This document shows, piece by piece, positions 1-12,219 of a stretch of DNA of 64,000 bases. Source of the stretch: Batkoa obscura (taxonomy: Eukaryota > Entomophthoromycota > Entomophthoromycetes > Entomophthorales > Batkoaceae). The stretch is from NCBI GenBank assembly GCA_030770535.1, contig JASVEC010000004.1, positions 1,178,001-1,242,000 of the forward strand, written 5' to 3'. How positions within the stretch are numbered: the stretch's first letter is position 1; every line of letters starts with the position of its first letter. The notes below the pieces were generated by a model. The model ran no database searches. It worked only from the letters and a program-made list of their open reading frames with translations, and was not told the DNA's origin. A program made the translations under genes and the position numbers.

Positions 1-54
1 GGCAGTAGCGCTAGCAATAAGAGCAAAGGTAGTTAAAAATTTGGTAAATTGCAT
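1..54 (-). CDS. Secreted protein, N-terminal fragment (signal peptide only)
   Basis: Reading the minus strand from the ATG at 52-54 gives 18 residues, MQFTKFLTTFALIASATA, before the window ends. This is a textbook secretory signal peptide: a Lys near the start, a hydrophobic core (FLTTFALIA) and a small-residue cleavage site (ASATA). The mature protein lies outside the window, so the function cannot be told. A TATA box sits 46 bp upstream, in the same place as in other secreted or membrane genes of this window, which supports the start. Confidence 0.7.
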   Translation of the reverse strand, partial: MQFTKFLTTFALIASATA

Positions 55-99
55 TTCAAATATAATTTTTGATAGCTAAATGATTAAAACAGCACCTCG

Positions 100-107
100 T
101 TTATATA
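100..107 (-). promoter_or_regulatory. TATA box (TATATAAA) of the secreted-protein gene
   Basis: The minus strand reads TATATAAA, its proximal edge 46 bp before the ATG at 54. The same word occurs at about the same distance before three other genes here (ATGs at 34347, 50936 and 58622). Confidence 0.6.
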
Positions 108-1719
108 CCTTCCACTTAAGCCTATGATTTCTTATCTATCTATCAATGTTTATATGATTTCATTATAGCATGTAAGGGTGGGCCAATGTGAATCAAAGCA
201 TTTGATACTTACATGTACAATCCCTCATTTATTCCAAAAAAGGGCACATCGGTGGAATTAATATACCACATTGAAAGCATATTTTATTCAATTATCTTTT
301 ATAATATTATTTTACTTTTATCATTCGATTTACTCCCTTATAATACCTCAATATACCTTATTGCTAACGATTACTTTAATAGCTTAGTGAATCAATTATT
401 TTTATTTTTATTTATTTTTATTTATAAATTATCAAATTTTAGATTTATATATATTATGATAGTTAATTATACTCTTATTTAATAGAAGAAATATTATTGT
501 CTGCTTTTAGTATTTACAAATTTGCGTTAGTATGTCATATAATATTTAAGTATTTTGAAAGAACTATTTGATTATACATATGATTTTATGATTCTACCTA
601 TATATACTTGTAAAAGCTTGTAAATAATAGCAACAAGCTAAATTCTGATGCACTTAAAGAATTATTGTTTAATTCTATCCCTTAATATTGTCACTCTTGA
701 TTATAAAAAGCTAAATAAATAAGTGATTTATTTAGAGATATTATTTAGTGTAAATTAATGTGATAGATCATTTATCTAATAATACTTTAAAAATTTGTTT
801 AAATAGTAATAAACTATCCGATTTAGTGAAATAGCTCAAGCGATGTTAAAACTTAATTAAATAACAATGGTAGAATATTCTATAAAAAGCTGCTATTGTA
901 ATTTAGCAAACTTTGAATGATATAAATAAGCTTTTAATGCTTCATACAGTTAAAATAATCAAGTATATAAAGGATACTCTAATTTTGTATTCTCTAAAAT
1001 ACTTTTGGTACATATATTATTAGAACTATGTAATTGAACAGAGGGTTAAAGGAGTTGTATGTTTTCATAATCAAAAGATGCTTCATATTAGCAATAATAA
1101 TCATCTGGATTTTTGCATAAAAAATGCATATTGAAAACATTACTAAAGTTTATATCAAAAAGTTATAAAAGTATTTAATTCAACTTCATTAATTCTAATA
1201 TTTAGTATAATAGTTGTTTTAAAGTAAAAATAGTTTTAACATTTATTTAAAATTTATATATTATTTATAAAATCAAAAGAAACAAAATTTTTTTAGAAAA
1301 AGTATCTTTTATCTTATTTTTTAAATTAAAATAGTTAAATGGTTATAAATAAATATTTTAGATAATATAAATCAACATCATCTTTAATATAGAAACAGAA
1401 AAATCAATTTATGGAAATAACTTATCTTTGGTTATTTTTTACGTTGGTATTTCATTATATTTTATGTATTAAATCAAATATCTTAAATCAATATTGAAAA
1501 ATAATTTGAAGCTAAACTATGTTAAAAAATATATCTAAATTCATATATATTACTTATGTTTTAAAATTATTATCGTTTTTTATTCCTAAAATTTAGTTAA
1601 TATATTAAACCTCAAAAAATAACTTCTTTTCTTATATTATAGTTTAAAACAATATTGTTAGATTATAATTTTAGATTATTAAATTAAATTAATAGTAAAA
1701 ACAAAGGTTTACAGCTATT
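108..1719. other. AT-rich intergenic spacer
   Basis: About 1.6 kb between the divergent secreted-protein gene and PRP40. The one longer open frame (213-482, plus) is a low-complexity F/I/Y/L string with no family resemblance and no sensible start context. I see no RNA gene or repeat structure beyond A/T runs. It must contain the upstream promoter region of the left gene and perhaps that of PRP40. Confidence 0.5.
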
Positions 1720-1751
1720 AAAAGTAATGGAGCCAAAAAAACACCCCCATA
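1720..1751. mobile_element. Relic of TATGGGG-type MITE (one end only)
   Basis: The end matches the right end of the 105-bp element found whole at 15361-15465 and elsewhere: an AAAAGTAATGG-like stretch, an A run, then ACACCCCCATA. The rest of the element is missing. It lies about 130 bp before the PRP40 start codon. Confidence 0.6.
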
Positions 1752-1881
1752 TATTGCTTTCATTGAGCAATAATATAAAGCAGTTGCCCAAGTTTATAGC
1801 TTAAATTGGAAGAAAAGATCAAAATTTCTAAGCTATTTTATCATTTAAAACAATAGTTGGTTTAAATTCTTTTAAAAAAAG

Positions 1882-4173
1882 ATGGGAATTAATAATACCA
1901 GTTGGACAGAACATAAGACAAGCGACGGAAGAGTATTTTTCTACAATAAAGAGACTAAGAAGTCATCATGGGAAAAGCCAGACGAATTAAAAGCCCCAGA
2001 AGAAGTAAGTTTTTAAAAAAATTCGGATTAATTTTTAATTTGCTTAGAAAGCTACTCCCTGGAAAGAATATACTGCCGAAGGAGGGAAAAAGTATTATTA
2101 CAACTCAGTAACCAGAGTTACTACTTGGGAAATGCCTTCAGAACTTAGAGCCAGTAGGTCGCATAAAATTCAACAAATTTAATGACTTAATGCTAAAATT
2201 TACTTTAGTTGCTGATAAATCAAAACTACCTAATAATGGCAGATCTCACAAGTAAATAATTTACTTATTAAATAATATTTTTAAACTTTTTATTAAGGAG
2301 ATCCATTAATGAAAACTCTCCACATAAGGGCATGTTCTCACCTTTACTCTGTTTTTTAGCTACTAACAGAAATTCTTAGGTAGATCATCTTCTCAAGTAA
2401 ATTCAGGCGGTAAAAACATTTTACCAATACCACCAACTACAACACAAAACGGCTCCACTCCCCAAAATAAAATGCCAATGGGCTCTACTGAAGTTGCAGT
2501 TGAATTTAATACTGAAGAAGAAGCCCACAAGGCGTTTACGAATCTATTAATCAAAACAGTAAGTTGTATGGTCTTTCATATATTATATGAATAACCTTGG
2601 AAATAGGGGGTTGATTCTACTTGGACATGGGAACAAACAATGAGAGCTATTATTAATCATCCATTGTATCGTAGCCTTAAAACTAGTCAAGAAAGAAAAG
2701 AAGCGTTTGAAAATTACCAAAGAAAAAAAAGAATAGAAGAAAGGGTAAATAATATGATGTTTCGTCTATAATATATAACAAACCAACCATAATAGGAGGC
2801 TAAATTAGCCCTAGATGAAAAAAGACAGACCGATTTTATCAATATGTTACATTCTAAACCAGATATTGTAATCGGAACTCGCTGGAAGTAATATTGATTT
2901 TATATTTGTGACTTTTATGCTGATAACGATATTCTAGAGATGCTAAAAAAATGATAAAAAACGAAAAATTATATAACGAAATTGATAGTAAAAGTAGAAA
3001 GAAAAGGTTGTATCTAGAATTTCAAAAAGATTTGAGATTTAAAGCCAGAGTAAATTTTTGTTGACTAAATTTAACCAAATATTAAGAATCCATAGGAACA
3101 TGAAAGAACTTCAAGGGCTAAACATATGGTCGAATTAGATCGACTCTTAAAAACATTGAACACTATTAATCACCTTACCCCTTACAAAGTTGGTATCAGA
3201 TACTTAAAAGATCACCCAGAATACCAAAAATTAACTGAGCATAGCCCAATTGATAATTTGGATATATTAGATCTTTACGAAAATCACATTAAAAACTTGG
3301 AAGTAGCTGGTGAAGAAGAGAGACATGCCCAAAAAACTAAACGTAGACGCCAAGAGAGGATAAATAGAGATGAATTTAGAGTAATAATACATTCATATTA
3401 GGAAATGATATAAACTTACATTGAAATAGGAATTATTAGAAAAAATGAAAAAGGAAGGAAGTATTAACCCTTTTACAAAATGGAAAGAGGTTTATCATAT
3501 TATTTCACAAACACCAATTTACAATGCTATGCTTGGCCAACCAGGATCTACACCATTAGAAATGTTTTTTGATACGATTGAACTTATGCATGATGAAATT
3601 TATGAACATCGCAAAGCTATTGAAACTTATTTCAAGGTAACAATAAATAAGATTTTAACAAAACAAAAATTTAATTTTGTACAGGAAAAAGAATTTCAAT
3701 TTGAGGTTAAAACAAGTTTTGAGCAGTTTATTGAGGAACTTAAGGGATTTTCTAATTTTGATAAATTAAGTCAGGAGTATCTTCAGGTAATTTATGATCA
3801 GTTATTAGATAAAGCCGAGTTAAGGCTTAAAGATGAAAAACGTCGTCAAGAAAGGAAACTGCGCAAACAATTAGAAGCATTCAAAACTTTTTTGAAGCAT
3901 GGTAAAATAAATATTGAAAAAGACTCAAGTTGGGAAAAGGTAAACTTAATTAAATTGATTTATTAAAATACTAATAGTTTTATTTAGGTGTTGCCTTTAG
4001 TTCAGAATGAACCGGAGTATTTGGCTATTGAAAATAAGGAAGAAGCAAAAGCAACCTTTGATAAATATATTAGCAAACTAAATGAAAGTGAGGAAAATCC
4101 TCAAGGAGCATCTAACGAAAAGACTATGGAAAGCTTAATTTCTGAAATTGAAACTAATTTAAACCAAAAATAA
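1882..4173 (+). CDS. PRP40: Pre-mRNA processing factor Prp40 (WW-FF protein)
   Basis: U1 snRNP-associated splicing factor that bridges the 5' splice site and branch-point complexes in the nucleus. Twelve exons fit with continuous phase: 1882-2004, 2048-2153, 2209-2251, 2298-2333, 2384-2558, 2607-2744, 2796-2887, 2938-3049, 3096-3380, 3430-3636, 3685-3939, 3988-4173. The product is 585 residues (yeast Prp40 is 583). Two WW domains are visible at about residues 6-36 ([19 protein letters not shown]) and 45-77 ([19 protein letters not shown]), followed by a run of FF domains from about residue 148 ([18 protein letters not shown]) with basic linkers to the C-terminus. The fourth intron (2334-2383) has a perfect TACTAAC branch site, but its exact edges are my choice to keep the frame. 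The intron at 3637-3684 is 48 nt and stop-free. Confidence 0.93.
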
Positions 4174-5004
4174 AATTAAAATTAAAATTAAATGTAGTCA
4201 AATTTCTTACTAATTTTCTTTATTTAACATAATATCTACTAGCGTAAATACATTCTGAAATACTGGGATAGCATTTGTCAGAGCTTTCGCTACTGAGCCA
4301 AAATTTAATGGGCGCTTTTTATGCCCTTGAGTAAATAATATATTGTCTATATCAGTTTATACAATACATTTTTTCCATAACAATTCTTATCACCACCCAC
4401 TTTTGTATTCTAATGCTATTCTTCTATTTGAGTATATCATATTTTTTCCAACATTGATTGGTCAATAAACAAAACCATCGATAGTACTTCATTCCGACTT
4501 GATGATAATCATAAATTTTATGAATAAAGCCTCAAGAGTCTCATAAAGGTTTCTACATTTATATATACATATATTCCAAAGATTCGATGTTAGAGATAAT
4601 GATATCTAAGCGTAGAAACTTAATCTAAGCATCTCATAACCCCTTATTAATTCACAAACTCTTGTCTCTTTAACAAAACCATTATGCTTTTTTGATTTCA
4701 ATACATTTGCTGATCCTAGGCTTATAGATTGAATTGAGGTCTTGCGTTTATTTCCATGGAATAAATCTTTACATCTACTATTCTTTTTATAAGGAATGAG
4801 TCTTGTATTTTATTTTTATTTTTTTGTCTTTTAAATTAATTTTCTAGTTTTTTAACCAATAAAATTCGATAACAATAGGGAGCTTTCAAGTCAAGCTTTG
4901 CAATTTAAACCTTAATGACATCATTATATTTTTGTTAAGAGTAAGCAGAAATTAGTATAAAAAGGAAGCTGAATTCTCTTAAAAATCGAATTAAAATTTA
5001 AAAA
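4174..5004. other. Intergenic spacer, PRP40 to BUR6
   Basis: About 830 bp. It starts with short AAAATT repeats just after the PRP40 stop. The middle (about 4240-4750) is less AT-rich than its surroundings and reads in short broken open stretches on the minus strand, as a decayed coding segment might, but no family is recognisable. The last 100 bp must hold the BUR6 promoter. Confidence 0.4.
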
Positions 5005-5788
5005 ATGAGTCAAAAGAAATACAAAACAAAATTTCCAGTGGTAAATAATTTATAATATTAAATATACAAAAAATGACAAATTTAATTTAATTTAATTTAT
5101 AATTTAGTCTAGAATTAAAAAAATTATGCAAACAGATGAAGATGTTGGTAAAATGACTTCAAACACTCCAGTTGTTATATGTAAGTTTTCTTATACTATT
5201 GCATCTACTTGTTTTAAAAAAGCTATGTTTGATTTAATTTAGCTGCCGCATTAGAATTGTTTATAAAATCAATAACTTATAAAGCTTGTGAAGAAGCTAA
5301 AAAGAGAAAAGCTTCGCGTATTTCTTTAAGTCATCTGTAATTTGTTGTTTTATTTTTTAATAACAGTAGTAATATTTTGTTTGTTTTAGTAAAAGAGCTA
5401 TTATGTCAATAGAACAGTTTGATTTTTTAAAAGATTTAGTTGCTACAGTACCTGATCCTTCCGAAATAACGGAGGATCAAAGTCAAATAGATAAAAGATT
5501 AATACCAAATATAGGTAAGTAGTTTGTTTTATAATAAATTTAAAATTAGGTTTAATTATAAAATAAGTACTAATGTGATATCCTTATTTTAGAATTGTTT
5601 GAGAAAAAAGACTCAAAAAAGAATAGTAAAGATAAAAATGAAAGTAAGATTATAACAAGATAATGATCAAAGGAGGGAAACTAAAATATATTTTAGGACC
5701 TAATCCAGCTAGTTTAGAGTTTATTCAAAATCCAGTTGATAAGGAAATATCTACAACAAAATCATCTAATAAAGGTGAGTCCTTATAA
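5005..5788 (+). CDS. BUR6: NC2-alpha / DRAP1, histone-fold transcription corepressor
   Basis: Larger subunit of negative cofactor 2, which pairs with NC2-beta (Dr1) through histone folds, sits on TBP-DNA and blocks TFIIA/TFIIB entry. Six exons (5005-5040, 5108-5180, 5243-5336, 5390-5514, 5593-5643, 5697-5788) join in phase to 156 residues. The N-terminus KTKFPVSRIKKIMQTDEDVG is diagnostic of the family. It is followed by the long central helix (AALELFIKSITYKACEEAK), the SRISLSHLKRAI helix and the conserved EQFDFLKDLVATVPDP end of the fold. The tail after about residue 105 is charged and probably disordered. The stop at 5786-5788 is reached by reading through a possible GTGAGT donor, so the last few residues are less certain. 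It converges on POB3, with 202 bp between the stops. Confidence 0.93.
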
Positions 5789-5990
5789 TTTCCATTTTTT
5801 AAATAATATTTCTGCTATTTTTAAAATTAATTTACTTTTTATCACTTGTTATTTATTTAAATTATATTTTTTGAATGTTTTAACTATTTTCATAAATATT
5901 TTAAAACCCCAAGATAATATATATGCAATAAAATAATACGAATAAACAATAATTTTAAAATAATTTAATAAAAGAGCAAAAATATATTTT

Positions 5991-8072
5991 TTAATCTTCC
6001 ATTTTTTCTTCATCAGTATAATCTTCATCAAATCTAAAAATAAAATTAATCTATTGAAATTATACTACTTTTTAAAAATTACTCTTCCCCAACTTCACTT
6101 TCAGATTCAGCAACAAAATCTTCATCGGGACTCTCTTCATCAAGATCACTATCTTGGTTTACTGCTGTACCCCCGACGACTTCATCATCATCATCATCGT
6201 CATAATCCGAATAGTTAATAGCCTAAAAACAAATAAGTAAACATCAAAAAATCGCCAAAGTATTACTTTTTGAGCTGATTCATCCTTAAAACGAATACTC
6301 TTACTTCTAAGGTATAATTCAATATTTTTAAACTCTTCTCTAAAGTCAAGATATTAATTGAAGATTCAAACCTTTTAAACAGTAATTACTTATTAATACT
6401 AGAAAACTGGTGACTTAACCCGCCTTTTAAATTAAATTTGAGATCGAATGTACGTGAACTAGCAACAGATCCTGCCCCAACTCTAGATAAAAATAAGATA
6501 AAAAATAAGCAAACCAAATATAACTTTACCTTGAAAAATTAACGGATCCGATTTCAGAGTGAGGAATTTCAATTGTAGGTTTAGGTACAAACAAAAATGA
6601 TTTATCTAATGGATACAAATTGCCTTCACTAGCTTTTAATGAGCATTTAAAAGCCCTAGTATTGTATTGTCTAAAAGGGTTAGATTTAGCTTCAATTGTT
6701 ATAATATCAATTTACCCTGAGTAAGCATCCGTTTCTTTGATCAAAGTCTTATTTGCAAGTACTTTGAAAACATCAGTGACAATCTCTGAAGTTGGTTTAG
6801 AATATTGAGGTTCTAATTTTTCTTTTAATTTAGAATCAATATCTTTGCTATAAACGTTCTAATAAATTGTTATTTAAAATTGATTAAATTTACTCATCAA
6901 GATTAAGCTCAATATCTAATTCTTCATTTATATTCCATTGGAGGACTAAATGCGGATATCTTGTTTGGCCTTGACGAAGAGGTGGGTCTAATCCAATCTA
7001 CTTCATTTAATATATTTGTATAACTGATTTTATATCAATCTTACCACAAAAATCATATGCTGAGCATCTGGTTTGGGCAAATAAAATAGCTTCGAGATAT
7101 TGGTATATAAAAGTTTATAATCATAAGTTTTACCACGAAGACGGAAAAAGGTTGGAAACATATCAACATCGTATCTTCCTCTACATTATTATTAGCTATT
7201 TGGTTCTACAATAAAACGATGTTTAATATACCTTGGCGTAATAAATAGAGTTTCTGAAAACAAGCAGATGGCTTCCCCAGAAACTTGAAGGTCAGCTCTA
7301 TCTTTAATTGTTTCATAAAACTCTGCTGCTGCGCTTTGCACCTCTTGATCATCACCTTCTGCTTTATTGTCTTCTTTGTTAACTGCTGAAGAATTAGGGA
7401 TATAAAATCTCATTTCTACTAACTCGTCGCTTGCGAATTTTTTGCTTTCTGGTGCTTTTTTAACTAAGGGATCTTCTGGCTGAAGGAATTCTAAACTAAC
7501 CTCATTTTTTGCAACTAAATTAGTATTTGCTACTTTTGACAGTGGTAATTCAAATGTAGGTTTATCATTAACACCGAAAATTAAATCAGAGCCTAACAAA
7601 TATTAGTTGTTATAGCTTGTTAAGAAATAAATTTACCATCAAACTCGGCTCTACCCCAATTCCAGCCTTTTACACTAAATTCTTTAACTTCTATATTACA
7701 TTTGTAAACTTTTTGAGCTGCAGTTTTTAATTTTTCAAGGTCCTAAATAATCCAAGTTAATTCCTTTTTTTTCAACATAAAGATTAAATATCTAACATCT
7801 TTTAAAAACCCTTGAAGACGAATAATAGTTTGGTCTTTTAAGCTGATACATAACTCATAATTTCTACACGCTCTATACCAGGTTAGGCGCTTAAAGGACT
7901 CCTTTGCAGCAGTATATACTTCTTTGCTACCTTTCCAACCTAAGCCCATGGCTGCAAACCTCAATTTTCCAGACTCTTTGAAGTTGCCTCGTATTTTGTT
8001 GACATTTTTCTTGTCGCTTGGGTAGTACACATCAATGTATATTTTTTCAAACTGGCATAAATAATCACTCAT
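5991..8072 (-). CDS. POB3: FACT complex subunit Pob3 (SSRP1 homologue without HMG box)
   Basis: Histone chaperone subunit that with Spt16 reorganises nucleosomes for transcription and replication. Eleven exons, in gene order: 7797-8072, 7637-7742, 7232-7592, 7045-7180, 6894-6997, 6716-6847, 6530-6670, 6390-6482, 6267-6339, 6083-6222, 5991-6033. They give 534 residues in continuous phase (yeast Pob3 is 552). Visible in order: the N-terminal Pob3 domain with [20 protein letters not shown], then the SSRP1 core [20 protein letters not shown] and [15 protein letters not shown], the second PH-like domain ([20 protein letters not shown] and [15 protein letters not shown]), and an acidic tail rich in D/E. 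As in other fungi there is no HMG box at the end. Several acceptors were fixed only by the family alignment because nearer AGs break the frame. Confidence 0.95.
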
Positions 8073-8643
8073 TTTCTTTTATTTCTAAAAAAATCAAAAT
8101 GATAAAATCGTCAAGTTTGCTTTTAGAATTTTATTTGCTTGTTGTGTAACTTAGCGCGTTTTATCCAATTAAATTTAAAATTGATTGGTTTCATTACTAA
8201 CTTTTTATACTAACAAAAAAAATAGTGCAAAATTTATTAAAATAGTATAAAAAGGCTTATCTTACAACTATAACAGCCATATAAACCTTTTATTGATGAC
8301 TAATGAAATGAATTAATCCATTGATCTGTCGATTATATCTACAATAGTTATAATTAACATTTATTTAAGAAGCTATTGTTTAAAATAGTTTATTATCCAA
8401 AGCTTGTATGTTATAAAATAAAAATTTAAAAAAGTGAAAGAAAATAAAAATATGAGTTTTTTAATTTGAATAATATAAATGATGCATCCAAAGGTAATCA
8501 TAGTCTTGAAAATATGTATATATCCATTTTAAATTCCATTCGTTTGAAAGACTTCCAAAAAACAAAAATAACAATAAAAAGTATAATAAGCTTATATTAA
8601 CTCAACGCTAACCCCAAAAGCAAAAAAAGAAGCTAACGTTAAC
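8073..8643. other. Intergenic spacer upstream of POB3
   Basis: 570 bp between the EAF3 stop and the POB3 start, both on minus. It must hold the POB3 promoter and the EAF3 3' end. A GTGCAAAATTT...GTATAAAAAGGC stretch near 8225-8255 contains a TATAAAAA, but it is on the plus strand, so it is not an obvious promoter for POB3. Nothing else seen. Confidence 0.4.
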
Positions 8644-10597
8644 TTATTCCGTACGCATTTGTTGAGTATAGGAAGGAGGGGCACTCTCATAATTTTCAGA
8701 AAAGAACGCCTCCTTGTTTTCATTTAAAAATAGGAGCAGTTGATTGAGCTGAATCTGAATCATTTTTAGTCCATTGACCTCAATCTCAGCATGCGAGAGT
8801 AAAAAGGGGAGATGTACAAACAGACGAATCAAGTGTTCGGCCCCATAAATATCTAATAAATCAAAATCGTTTCTACTGGGATCTTCTTGGGAGTTAGGGA
8901 AATAAGGCGCGGTGGCATCCTCAGATTCGCTTGCTTTTGGGAAATTTAATACAGTTTCACTATGTTGTGCACGTTCAAATCGATACAATAAAAAGGACCC
9001 TACTGTTTTGACAAAATATAAAGCTAACCCATCAATGATTTCATTAATTATATTCTCTTGTGCTGCGGTTTCTTCTTCATTAACTGGGGATCTATAAATC
9101 TAGTTTAGACTCATTGCATAAAAATTAATCTTTAATCTTTACCTAGGGTTGAGAGGGCTGTGTGGTTGATTAGGAATACTAAAAAAGGAGTAATCATTAC
9201 CTCCATTAAAAGATCCACAAAACTCTTTGTTATTGGAAATATCGGCTAATTCGGATTTATTGATACTCTTATTATTTAGCGTACTAAAAAGATTCTCCTT
9301 CTTACTCTTTTCAATTGCATAGACACGATAAGAGTCAAGGATTTGTCTAACTGAAGGTTTTCTAGGTAAAGGGACTAATTTTTGTCCACGAGTAATACAA
9401 TCCCATTGATCAACAAGAAAAAGTTTAAGCGGGTCAGGGATATCTAATTCAATCTTAATTTTTGGCACTGGTGGAGAAGGTACTTTGACTTCTTGATCTT
9501 CTGCTATTTCAGTACCATTAACACTCTCTTTACGTTTGATGTTTAAAACTGGCTTAGGACCATTGGTAGAATTTGATCTTAAACGAGACCCACCTGCCTG
9601 TCCGCGACCAAAGTTAGGATCGTCGCTTGTTCCAAGTGCCAAAGCATCAGATAAAGGTATACCATTGACATCATATAATTGACCACCAGGGGAAGCAATA
9701 TCTTCATTTAAGAGTTTGGCTGCCTGTAACCTTTTACTCTGTTATAAGGATATTAACATGATAAAACTTAAATTTAAGAATAGCTTACCCTTATCTCAGC
9801 TACATCTGAGTTACGCTTTCTGCCTCTTGAGCTAATATCTGGAGGGGTAGAAGTGAGTGGTATTGAAGCAGAAGGCGAATAATTGACAGAAGCTGGAGTA
9901 GTTGGTTTAACACCAAAAGGCTTTGGTGATTTAGCTTTAGTATTTTTCTTTGGGTTACTTGGATTGGTCACTATTTCTTTAAGTTCATTTTGTTTTTCTA
10001 AGTTTTTTTCATTGAGCTTAAGTACCCTACTAGTTGGAACCCATTCATCCCAGCTAAAAAAAGTAATTTTAAAGGGTGTGTAAATAAAAAGTGAACTATT
10101 TCTTACCGACTTTTCCAGCCTTTATAATGCACTCGATATCTTACACCAGGTTGATCCGAGCCTTCACTATGATCTTGTTGCTTATTGCTATTTTTCTTGC
10201 TACCTCCTTTTTCCTTCTTTATCCTTTCACTGTCCCAAATCTCGCGTTTCATTACCTTTAAATTATCAACACATCATCTAAAATTTAAAAAATGATTACC
10301 TTAGCCTCATATAATAAAGGACCATGATAACATAATAAATTTTCTCCAATACCGAACTCAAATCCTAAGCCAGAACTCTCTGTATTCGCTTCATTGCTTT
10401 CTGCAATTGATTCATGTGATTTAGTAATTTGTATTAACAAATATTATATTAAATCTAGGCTAAGAAAAAAAGGAAATATTACCTTTGATATCTGGTGACG
10501 TTGGCTTTGGAGTTGCCTTTAATTCTTTCTCGTCATCCGGATTACCTTCTTCTTCTTTAATCACACTGTCACTATTTTGCATCTTAACACTATCCAT
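8644..10597 (-). CDS. EAF3: Eaf3/MRG15 chromodomain-MRG protein
   Basis: Shared subunit of NuA4 acetyltransferase and Rpd3S deacetylase; its chromodomain reads H3K36 methylation. Six exons (10483-10597, 10300-10400, 10107-10255, 9789-10053, 9143-9738, 8644-9091) give 557 residues from MDSVKMQ; an in-frame ATG 69 bp further up (10664-10666) could add 23 residues. The chromodomain starts GIGENLLCYHGPLLYEAKV and ends VRYRVHYKGWKSRWDEWVPTS, split by a charged insert rich in K/S/Q/D, as in yeast Eaf3. The MRG domain begins at DIPDPLKLFLVDQWDCITRG, continues KLVPLPRKPSVRQILDSY, and ends IYGAEHLIRLFVHLPFLLS. A long Pro/Ser/Gly linker joins them, and about 55 extra residues sit inside the MRG domain before FLLYRFERAQ. 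This makes the protein larger than yeast Eaf3 (401). Confidence 0.92.
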
Positions 10598-10899
10598 CTT
10601 AAAATTTATTGACGCAAAAACAAGAAACTTTGGTTGTGAAACTAGGTTTTTACTGTTATTGCACAAAGCACATGAGTTATCACTATTTCAATTTGATATA
10701 ATTTTGCAAAAATATACTAATTTTATACTTTATATGGAACTAATTTATTTAATTATGATAATTAAATTGTAGAATATTTATTAAATTTATTTCAAATAAT
10801 TCTTTTCAAATAGAATGAATCAAAAACATAAGATATATATCAAAAACTAAACAAGTGTAATAAAAAATTAACTATTTACTATTTTTTGGTATTAATAAT

Positions 10900-12056
10900 T
10901 TATCTAAACTTAAACACAGATACGACAGAGATAACAACAATAATAATAACGACCACAACAATAGCAGCAATCCAAATTTTCATCTTTCTGGTTCTTTTTG
11001 AAGAGTCAACAGCTTCGGATAGATGTTCATTAGCTGAATGAATATTGCTAGAAGCAGTATTAATATTATCTTCAATACGATCCAAGACCTGGTCTTGAAG
11101 AATAATGATGTTTTGCATATCCAAATATAACTGATGCAACTCTAAGATACTACCTTGGATTTTATTAAGTTCTTGATGGCGTTGATTAACCCTTGCTAGA
11201 TATTCTTGATATTCTTTATTATCTTTAGTCGTTTCAGCCTGTATTGGCCCTTTTTTTACCACTATTTCCACCTCTTCATTGCTCGCTTCTGGGTTCATTG
11301 TTTTGTAACTGTACCTTATTTGTTCTTCGAGATCACTTTGATAAATGTGTTCCATTTTTTGATAAGCTTCTAGTTTACTTAAAAACCTTTTTTTTAATGA
11401 AAACATCTAATATTTATTAGTTGTTATTTTTAGTTAAATGAAACACGTATTACTTGACTCTTCCTAAGCTGATGTTCGCCTGGTGGGCATGGGATTTTGT
11501 TACAGTATATTGTTAAACCTAATAAAAAATAAATATTGAAATAGAACAAACTCATAAATAAATTACCATACAACTTTTTCTTTATAACTTTCATAGAAGC
11601 TTTGGCAACTTGCTCCAAATCATTTCTTTCTAATAAATAAATAAACAAACAAGTTCTAAACTATAAAGCAGATTCAAAATTGACTGTTACCTCTCAAATG
11701 ATCATTTTCATTATTTAAATCTTTTTTTCTTAAACTTTGTAAATGTCGAACTACATCCGCAAACTTTTGAATTTCATAGTTAATTACATCTACCTTCTAA
11801 GATTAAAAATTAATTTATTATTCTATTATCGTTATACCTCTTCAAAAAAGCTATTTCTAACTCGATCTTTAAATGTTTCGATATCCTCTTCCTCTTCTTC
11901 AATACTCCCTAATATGTTTCCTATTAACGGCTCTTGCTCTGCAGTTCCTTCCATTGGTAATACCACCTGGGTACGTTCCTATTATTTTTCAATTGCTGTT
12001 CCTTCGTTTAATTGAAACTCCTTTACCTGTAATTCCTTTAATCTATCTCTCGCCAT
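10900..12056 (-). CDS. SSO1: Plasma-membrane syntaxin, Sso1-type Qa-SNARE
   Basis: t-SNARE for fusion of secretory vesicles at the plasma membrane. Six exons (12027-12056, 11838-11978, 11691-11796, 11567-11629, 11454-11518, 10900-11406) give 303 residues in phase. The short N-terminus (MARDRLKELQERTQ) and acidic stretch precede an Habc-like helical region. RYSYKTMNPEASNEEVE is the typical syntaxin-1 linker. The SNARE motif runs from ILELHQLYLDMQNII through LQDQVLDRIEDNI, with the zero-layer Gln in LQDQ. It ends in a basic patch (KRTRKMK) and a single C-terminal membrane anchor rich in V/I, leaving only KFR outside. It would work with the exocyst (SEC8 at 25641-30958) in exocytosis. The family call is firm; the choice of Sso1 over another Qa-SNARE rests on the linker sequence. 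Confidence 0.88.
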
Positions 12057-12219
12057 TTAATTAAAATAAAAGTAGAAAGTAAATAAACGAAAGTGCTTAA
12101 TTATACACTAAATTTATGTTTTAGTTATTGCTTGGTAATTTATTGATTTCTATCGAAGTTAAGAACTATTTGCTATATTTGGAAATATCATAAACAAAAA
12201 TAAAGCTTAAGTAAATTTT

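Noticed and set aside
213-482. 89-residue open frame on plus near the left edge
   Set aside because: Low-complexity F/I/Y/L composition typical of AT-rich non-coding DNA, with no family resemblance or promoter.
4240-4750. Possible decayed gene or transposase between PRP40 and BUR6
   Set aside because: Short open stretches on minus look coding-like, but no motif or family could be named, so only the spacer is described.
5849-6031. 60-residue minus-strand frame overlapping the POB3 3' end
   Set aside because: It uses the last POB3 exon in a different frame and runs into the intergenic spacer; the POB3 reading has family support.
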